In this document: positions 49,694-55,424 of the stretch, piece by piece
Layout: every line of letters begins with the position of its first letter
Position numbering within the stretch: position 1 is the first letter of the stretch
Origin: Desulfobacula sp.
GTDB taxonomy: Bacteria; Desulfobacterota; Desulfobacteria; Desulfobacterales; Desulfobacteraceae
Assembly: GCF_014237455.1 (NCBI RefSeq)
Contig: NZ_JABZFL010000076.1
Coordinates: 1 to 55,424 of the forward strand
Length of the DNA stretch: 55,424 nucleotides
Direction of reading: 5' to 3'
Program-made: the position numbers and the translations under genes
Notes under the pieces: model-generated
Databases searched by the model: none
The model's input: the letters and a program-made list of their open reading frames with translations, nothing else
What the model was told of the DNA's origin: nothing

Positions 49694-50434
49694 TCAATCC
49701 TGTGATGTTTTAGACAAAGCTGAAACTAAAAGACTGCGGCTGGTCACGTTAACTTGCCGGTCCAAAAAGTTATCAATGGCATCTTTTTGTATTTCTGTAA
49801 TTTTTCCTTTGTCTTTTATCTGCTCGAAAATCTTTTTCAGGTCTTCAAATGTTCCATCGGATTTGAATTGTCCCCGGTATTCTAAAATGGAATTTATCTT
49901 ATCCAGATAAATGTTAAACGTTTCATCTTTAAGCTTGTTCTTTATACACACAGTCACATAATTTTCAAAATAGGCATCATTGGATAAAGCTTCTCCGGCA
50001 TAACCTTTTTCTACCCAGGTATAATCCACCTTCCCTTCAATTTTTTTTAGATTCCTTTTTACGTCTTTATCATTTTCCGGCGTCCTGCTTAGGAAAATCA
50101 CGGGCAGACGGATATTATTGTCAAAAAAAATTTTTGCCAAGTCTATACCGGTTGGTGCTTTGTGAAATCCTATCAATTTGTGATCAATGATTAAAACATC
50201 TATTTTGTTTTCTTTTACGTACTTTACGGTTTGGTTAATGGCATTTTTTCTTTTGGATTCGCTTCTTGTGCCATACCGGCTGTTTAGCACGATTCTTATT
50301 TTTTCCGTGAATTCCAGATGGTTCTCTCCATCATTTGGCGGAAATATAATGAATTCTTGTTCTGAAAACCGCTCTTTTATTTTTTTGAATTGAGATTCTT
50401 GATTTTCAATTAACAATATTTTTGCTTCACCCAT
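49694..50434 (-). CDS. response-regulator-like protein
   Basis: The N-terminal ~150 residues look like a receiver domain: ILLIENQ with Glu10, the phosphoacceptor Asp84 in DVLIIDHKL, Ser116/Thr118 in PVIFLSRT and Lys143 in WVEKG. A roughly 25-residue Arg/Lys-rich insertion (SRYGTRSESKRKNAINQTVK) before the Asp84 strand is unusual. The C-terminal 95 residues are helical and have no standard DNA-binding domain. It overlaps the kinase-like gene by eight bases, so it is the obvious phosphotransfer partner. Confidence 0.7.
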   Translation of the reverse strand: MGEAKILLIENQESQFKKIKERFSEQEFIIFPPNDGENHLEFTEKIRIVLNSRYGTRSESKRKNAINQTVKYVKENKIDVLIIDHKLIGFHKAPTGIDLAKIFFDNNIRLPVIFLSRTPENDKDVKRNLKKIEGKVDYTWVEKGYAGEALSNDAYFENYVTVCIKNKLKDETFNIYLDKINSILEYRGQFKSDGTFEDLKKIFEQIKDKGKITEIQKDAIDNFLDRQVNVTSRSLLVSALSKTSQD

Positions 50435-53400
50435 GATAATCCATTTTCAATGAAAGAGTTACAATGAATTTATATAATTTGTTGTATATCGGTTCTTCTG
50501 AAAAATCTATTTCCCCAAGTTTAAAATTTTTAAGCAGTGCCTTTATTAATGCAATCCCTGAAATTTTATTTTTGCCTTTAATGTTTGGGGATTCTTTTAA
50601 TTCTGAAATCGTATCAGCTCCCACCTCGGGACCGGTATTCTCAATCTTGATAATCAATTTATCCTCTGAAATAGAATGCGTTATCCAAACTTTATTAATT
50701 TTATATCCAAAAAGCATTTTTTCTTCACCGGCTGAGAAATGCCATCTATTTTTTTTTGCATTTACAAATAATTCGAAACAGATTATGTCAATGATCTGTT
50801 TCGAGAAATGATATTCTATATTTTCAGTAGGTTCGATCAGGCTTATATCGCATGGGATTGTATTTTCAATTTCATTATAACTATAAATATCGCAGGCCAT
50901 GTCCTTTAAACTCTCAAAATAGGCACTATCAATAATTTCAAGACCGTTAAACTGGTAAAATTTCTTAAAATTTTCATAGCTATTAAAATCATCGCGTAAA
51001 TTCTCACGAACCGTGTTGAGCTTCATAATGGTTTGCAAGTGCTCCATATTTAAAACGATGCTTTTGTAACGAACTTTCTGTTTGGCTACATCCATTAGCA
51101 TTTCACGGCTGTGTCCGGCTAAATTAACCAATCTCAAATCTTCGTAGGCTTCTTTCCAATCTCTGAACTCATCATTATTATGATGGGTTTGAATGAAATG
51201 ACTTATGGAATCTCTTAAAAGCAAAAGGTATCTTGTCTTCTTTATCGGGAAGATGGACTCTTTTGAATAAAACACAATGATACCTTGTGGGTCATCTTTA
51301 ACATCATTTTTTTTGTCTAAAGATAATATAGAAAATCTCAACAGCAGAAGATGTTCAATTCCCGGTAAATCAGATAAAAACTTTATTTCGGCAGGTTTTG
51401 ACAAGTCTGAATATACGCTGTCCCACGTTCCATGCTCATTTTTTTTCAATTCATCAATTGTGATAGACAATTTGTTGTGTTTTTTATTTTTGCCTTCAAC
51501 AAAATTAAGAATGTAATTGCCTTGGTGTGCATCCCAATATGATTCTATTTCAGACTCAGAAACACCTGAATTATAGGCTAGAAACAGATTTTTTCTGTTA
51601 ATATGAGTTACACCGGATTTATATTTTACCAGTAAAAAAATACCACCACAGTCAATATCACGCCCATCACCAAAAATAATATCCTTAAGTTGCTCACAGA
51701 TAAAATGCGTTTTTTCCCGTAAAGAATTATCAAAATCCTCCTGGTTTTCTATGAAAGCTTTGATGGTTAGATATTTCTGAAAACTTAAGTTTTTTTCTGG
51801 TTTGTCTTCTTGTGCTGCTGTAAAAAAGTCATTCAGTGATTTGTAACGATAATGGTTTGATCTTGCTAAATATGTGACCCGCTTCTGGATAAAATCAGAA
51901 TTCCAGTGAGTTATTTTAGTGGTGACAGGACTGAATTTCTTTTTGAAATAGTCCCAAAACAGCTTTATTAAAGTTACATTTTCCTCACGTAATATTCTAA
52001 AAAGTTGACTGAAGGTTGGAGGAGGGTGTATATCACCTGTCGACACGGTATCCCCGGAAAGTGTTTTAATAATACGTTTTTCGAGTATGATGCTGCGGGA
52101 GGCGTTCAGATATAATAATTCCTTTATTTGGGCCCCGACGTATACATTGAAATCGTCAATGTTATCGATTACTGAAAAACCTTGGCTAATTATTTTAACC
52201 TGTTGGTGTAGGTCTATGTCATAAGTACGAAGGGACAAAATATCTTTCTGGGACTGTTCGAGTTGATTTATTTCTTTAACGGCCTGTTTTATTATACCTT
52301 GAAATTCTTCCAATAGTTTTTCAAAGTATTCGGAAGTGTATAAAATTTTTAAAAAATCTAAAAATCTTTTTGAGATTAAGAAGTTGGCATTCATCAGGCC
52401 AGCTCTTCTGATCAGAAATTTAAAATCCCTGATGGCTTTATAGTTGTATTCTTTATTATCGATTTGCTCTTTGAGCACTTCTATCTGTCGATTGAATAAC
52501 TCGATTATCCATTCAAAACTTTTTTCTCTAATGGGCTTATATGCATTTAATGGCGGGAATGTTAGTACTTTTAACAGTATGGCAGAATCAGGCGTTAAGG
52601 GTAACAAGTCTTTCGGTGTTGTATTCAACAAATAATTACGCTCAAATGGAGATTTTTCACAGCTTCTTAAATCCTTTTGCCAACTTATAAAGTCAGTTGT
52701 TTCATTGGAGAAAAAAGCGCTTCTGTCTTTAGATGAGAAGTATTCAAATATACGATGAATGGCTTCTATTTTTATCAAATTTTTGTTTTTATTTTCAAAA
52801 GGTTGGATAGAATTTTTTTCATGTATGTTTTCCATTCTCAAAGTTAATTGTTCATAAGTCAATTTGTCTGTTTTAAGAAGATCCTCTATTTGCCTTTTTA
52901 AAATGTTATAACCAAAATTGCTTTGGTTACTTTCATCTGAAAAAGATCTGATTTCTCTAACGGTTAGCCGCTTTATCCTGTTATAAAAATGCATTTTCAA
53001 TCGATCTAAAAAAGAATCATCGATTAAGGACTCAGCTCGTTTTCGGTCTATGCATAGTTTACAATCAGAATTCGCTCCTTTTAACGGAGGTAAATGAATA
53101 TTCGCATAAGAATAAACCCTTTCACTATCGTTGTTTAGTTTGCGTAATATGTTTTTTTGGGTAAAAGAATCGGAGCGGTTCAATAAAAATATGCAGGCAT
53201 CAAAACCATGGGGATCTTTACCGTCAATACTGCCACGGGTGTGCTTTATGAAATAATTGGTTTTGAAGAAAGTGGAACCGGTTGTGATTGTGTCATCAAC
53301 AAAAAAAATTTTTTCTGCCTGATTGATTTCGCTGCCAAAAAAAGATTGAAAGTTTGCGATGTGGTCATTTGCAGCGTTATAATGTAAGATATTTGCAGAA

Positions 53401-54536
53401 TTACTGAACAGTTCTTCATTAACAGTGTTGATAAAATCAGTGTTGCTAAAATGTTCCGGAGCAATGATGAGAACTTTATCTGCTGCACTATATTGAATGT
53501 TTGTGGCCAAATCTTTTTTAACCGAATTTTGAAGCCACTTTTCTATGGAGTCCTTATTGTCTTGAAATAATTTTTCAATATGTAAATAGAAATGGTAATG
53601 GTTGTTCCCCCGCTTAACATGACCATACTTTAGGGTGTTATTATTGATAGAAAATAAAGTTTCCTTTTCTTTTTGCGTAATTATTCGACACTTAGGATAG
53701 CTGAATATAATGGAGGGTGTTACAGAAGTCTTATCAGTCATCTGCAATACCTTTTCAGACAATGGGCATCCAGGCTTCTTGCGATCATGGCAATCATCGC
53801 AATTGTTTTTAATACAATCATTTGTTTTTGAGGATATGTCCGGAAAACAAATTTCACACCCTTCAATAACATACCATTTTGAGGGGAGGCTTAAAAAAAA
53901 TTTTTGGGTTTCTTTCTTTTCTTGTTCTCCAAATGAATTGGAAACGGTTACTGTCTTTTGGCTTTGGTTGATCTCTTTCCAACCAAATTTTTTTTCGGTA
54001 TCGTTCGGAAGTGTCCTGTTTATTTCACCATCAGAGATAAGCAAGACATTCAAATGAGGGGACAAAATATTTTTTTTACCATACGTTGTCCGTAATTTTT
54101 CTTCAATTTTCATTGAAGTTGAAAATGTGCTGGCAATGGGAACTATGATACTAATATTATCATACATATCATCATAGCCCTTTATTAGATTCAGATCTTC
54201 AGAATCACTAAACAGATCATGGTTTAGCTTTAACTTAATGTTTTCAGAGTTCTTAAAATATTTTTTTAGATAGTTCTTGACCATGCTGACTAATAATTCT
54301 GAATAAAGCCCGTATCCAATCAGAGTTAGACCTTCATTCTCAATGAGTATGCTTTCATGATTGTCTATAATGTTTTTTGTGATAATAAATGCAAACCTGC
54401 TTGAAAAAAAGCTGTTTTGAAAAAAGCGTTTGGCATAATAGAAATCGGAAATATGAATCTTTGACCCCAGGCGAAAATGAGATTTTAAAATTTTAAACCC
54501 TTGTATTTTTTGTATTTTTTCTTTTATCTCATCCAT
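50427..54536 (-). CDS. 1,369-aa fusion of phosphoribosyltransferase-type and histidine-kinase-like domains
   Basis: Residues 60-440 resemble a type I phosphoribosyltransferase. The PRPP loop FFVDDTITTGST is at 411-422, and an earlier strand ILIENEGLTLIGYGLYSELL precedes it. A Cys cluster (C227, C230, C241, C246, C249, C257) and a later DCKLC suggest zinc binding. Residues about 440-930 are helical with no recognised domain. About 930-1110 looks GAF-like. His1142 in LAGHSREML resembles a kinase H-box. FELFVNAKKN at 1254-1263 and ENTGPEV at 1299-1305 resemble the N and G1 boxes of a HATPase. The DNA stops one base before the next ORF upstream. Each domain call is by motif only. Confidence 0.65.
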   Translation of the reverse strand: MDEIKEKIQKIQGFKILKSHFRLGSKIHISDFYYAKRFFQNSFFSSRFAFIITKNIIDNHESILIENEGLTLIGYGLYSELLVSMVKNYLKKYFKNSENIKLKLNHDLFSDSEDLNLIKGYDDMYDNISIIVPIASTFSTSMKIEEKLRTTYGKKNILSPHLNVLLISDGEINRTLPNDTEKKFGWKEINQSQKTVTVSNSFGEQEKKETQKFFLSLPSKWYVIEGCEICFPDISSKTNDCIKNNCDDCHDRKKPGCPLSEKVLQMTDKTSVTPSIIFSYPKCRIITQKEKETLFSINNNTLKYGHVKRGNNHYHFYLHIEKLFQDNKDSIEKWLQNSVKKDLATNIQYSAADKVLIIAPEHFSNTDFINTVNEELFSNSANILHYNAANDHIANFQSFFGSEINQAEKIFFVDDTITTGSTFFKTNYFIKHTRGSIDGKDPHGFDACIFLLNRSDSFTQKNILRKLNNDSERVYSYANIHLPPLKGANSDCKLCIDRKRAESLIDDSFLDRLKMHFYNRIKRLTVREIRSFSDESNQSNFGYNILKRQIEDLLKTDKLTYEQLTLRMENIHEKNSIQPFENKNKNLIKIEAIHRIFEYFSSKDRSAFFSNETTDFISWQKDLRSCEKSPFERNYLLNTTPKDLLPLTPDSAILLKVLTFPPLNAYKPIREKSFEWIIELFNRQIEVLKEQIDNKEYNYKAIRDFKFLIRRAGLMNANFLISKRFLDFLKILYTSEYFEKLLEEFQGIIKQAVKEINQLEQSQKDILSLRTYDIDLHQQVKIISQGFSVIDNIDDFNVYVGAQIKELLYLNASRSIILEKRIIKTLSGDTVSTGDIHPPPTFSQLFRILREENVTLIKLFWDYFKKKFSPVTTKITHWNSDFIQKRVTYLARSNHYRYKSLNDFFTAAQEDKPEKNLSFQKYLTIKAFIENQEDFDNSLREKTHFICEQLKDIIFGDGRDIDCGGIFLLVKYKSGVTHINRKNLFLAYNSGVSESEIESYWDAHQGNYILNFVEGKNKKHNKLSITIDELKKNEHGTWDSVYSDLSKPAEIKFLSDLPGIEHLLLLRFSILSLDKKNDVKDDPQGIIVFYSKESIFPIKKTRYLLLLRDSISHFIQTHHNNDEFRDWKEAYEDLRLVNLAGHSREMLMDVAKQKVRYKSIVLNMEHLQTIMKLNTVRENLRDDFNSYENFKKFYQFNGLEIIDSAYFESLKDMACDIYSYNEIENTIPCDISLIEPTENIEYHFSKQIIDIICFELFVNAKKNRWHFSAGEEKMLFGYKINKVWITHSISEDKLIIKIENTGPEVGADTISELKESPNIKGKNKISGIALIKALLKNFKLGEIDFSEEPIYNKLYKFIVTLSLKMDYHG

Positions 54537-54537
54537 A

Positions 54538-55410
54538 TTATCTGATCTGTTTTAATTCGTTTTTTAAAAGTGTAGTTGAGTTGTGTTCAAAAAGCGTAAG
54601 CCCTGTTTTATCTTTTATTAATAAATCAAAAGGGAATAAGGTGGTTGCTTCAAAGAAAAGATTGATTCTATTTAGATAAACGTCTCCTTTGGAAGCATTT
54701 ATCTTTTCTTTTTCCCAATTATCAAACGGACTTAAACTAAGCGCATTATAATTATTATTTGCTATTAGCTTATTAATATACAAATAATCACTTCTTGTTT
54801 CTCCGCCTAAGGCATCCGCTAAATAGAGTTTCCCATTTAAAGTTTCCTCATAGCTGTAAACCAATGTTGCGGTGTCCATATTCCAATAGGGCAGGGATAC
54901 GTTGTGCCCTAAATATAGTTTATTAACTTCAAGGAGCCTAAACAAAAGGTCTGTTTTAATATTAAATAAAATTAAATATCCACCAGGATAATTCAATTCC
55001 CAGCGGCCTATGAACCTAAAAAGCTGACTTTCATTAATTTGTTCCACGATGTTTTCGAAGTTGACGCAAATAAATGTATTTTTCTCCATTATCAGCTCTT
55101 TACAGTTTTTAAGGGAATTATCATTAAAACGATTCCATAAAGTTTCTTCGCTTTCTCCCCCGATTAAATCGAACTTTTTAATAATGGATGTGATGATGTG
55201 TCCGTCCGCCTCTTCTTGAATAGATGCTAAAGGTTTTTTTGAAAGATCTATCTCCTGGAAATTTAAAAGGTTTTCAATACTTAATTTACCTATCTCACTC
55301 TGTCCCCCTGGAATATCCATGCGTCTTTTTAAGTCAGGAAAATATTCTTTATCAATGTCAATTGGTAACCTGATTTCATAATTTGTTCCCATTAAAATGT
55401 CTTTATGCAA
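54538..55410 (-). CDS. hypothetical protein heading the PRTase-kinase operon
   Basis: The protein includes MGTNYEIRLPIDIDKEYFPD, FICVNFENIVEQINESQLFR followed by FIGRWELNYPGGYLILFNIK, and YLADALGGETRSDYLYINKL. The middle could be a STAS-like alpha/beta unit, a weak impression only. The frame stays open to the window edge, so the true start may lie outside. Candidates inside are TTG 55410 and ATG 55392. It ends one base before the 1,369-residue ORF, so the two are coupled. Confidence 0.55.
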   Translation of the reverse strand: MHKDILMGTNYEIRLPIDIDKEYFPDLKRRMDIPGGQSEIGKLSIENLLNFQEIDLSKKPLASIQEEADGHIITSIIKKFDLIGGESEETLWNRFNDNSLKNCKELIMEKNTFICVNFENIVEQINESQLFRFIGRWELNYPGGYLILFNIKTDLLFRLLEVNKLYLGHNVSLPYWNMDTATLVYSYEETLNGKLYLADALGGETRSDYLYINKLIANNNYNALSLSPFDNWEKEKINASKGDVYLNRINLFFEATTLFPFDLLIKDKTGLTLFEHNSTTLLKNELKQIR

Positions 55411-55424
55411 CTCGATTTCTTTAG

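Overview
The window looks like a piece of a moderately AT-rich bacterial chromosome. A cofactor-binding reductive-dehalogenase homologue, Fe-S proteins, a DksA-like zinc finger and a fatty acyl-AMP ligase would fit an anaerobic deltaproteobacterium (Desulfobacterota, Desulfobacteraceae-like). That assignment is inference from gene content; no rRNA or tRNA gene is visible. Almost every gene is on the minus strand. The clear exception is a U32-type RNA hydroxylase gene at 4797-7094.

The strongest large-scale signal is a set of 18 short imperfect hairpins plus one half-copy between 2430 and 48917. All are in the same orientation, and each follows the 3' end of a minus-strand gene, operon or gene remnant. 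Read on the minus strand they start with an RYYYAAC-like box (ACTCAAC, ATCTAAC, ACCCAAC, TCCCAAC), carry a stem with unpaired extra bases, and end in a GTT box. The best ones (23391-23465, 34734-34783, 13945-13995) look like integron attC sites. The segment therefore reads as an integron-type cassette array with no integrase inside the window, alternating with ordinary chromosomal genes. Several cassette-like units hold toxin-antitoxin pairs with their own promoters (two higBA, one hipBA). Many hold decapitated or internally deleted genes: a NYN protein, an OYE-family reductase, a class I aldolase, YwbE, serine dehydratase, a HigB tail, a Vsr tail and a TOTE-type primase-helicase.

Layout in coordinate order: 1-3433 reductive dehalogenase homologue, agmatinase-like ureohydrolase, broken NYN gene, tiny basic protein. 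3644-13995 RNA modification (RluA-type and TruA pseudouridine synthases, U32 hydroxylase, TrmO-like and SpoU methylases), cyclase, UPF0282 hydrolase, deacetylase-like protein. 14068-17887 a compact operon of DUF885 peptidase-like protein, ATP-grasp ligase and methyltransferase. 17984-23928 amidohydrolase, HD protein, ferredoxin, higBA, DUF4365 protein, DksA-like protein. 23991-30696 DEAD-box helicase, TPR protein, fatty acyl-AMP ligase, TPR-methyltransferase, cyclic-nucleotide-binding protein. 31078-40581 an accessory zone of hipBA, a PaeR7I/XhoI-type restriction-modification pair, the deleted TOTE helicase, a second higBA, vsr and DUF3883 remnants.

A 2,989-bp insertion sequence with two different DDE integrases (40582-43570) separates a truncated DUF3883 gene from a truncated PIN-like RNase gene. 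The latter belongs to a TrlF-type PHP-ATPase locus (to 47059). The right end, 49027-55410, is a tightly packed operon: an unknown protein, a 1,369-residue protein joining a phosphoribosyltransferase-type domain to a histidine-kinase-like C terminus, a response-regulator-like protein, and a membrane/coiled-coil protein. I know of no described system with this architecture, and I regard it as the best candidate for new biology besides the cassette array.
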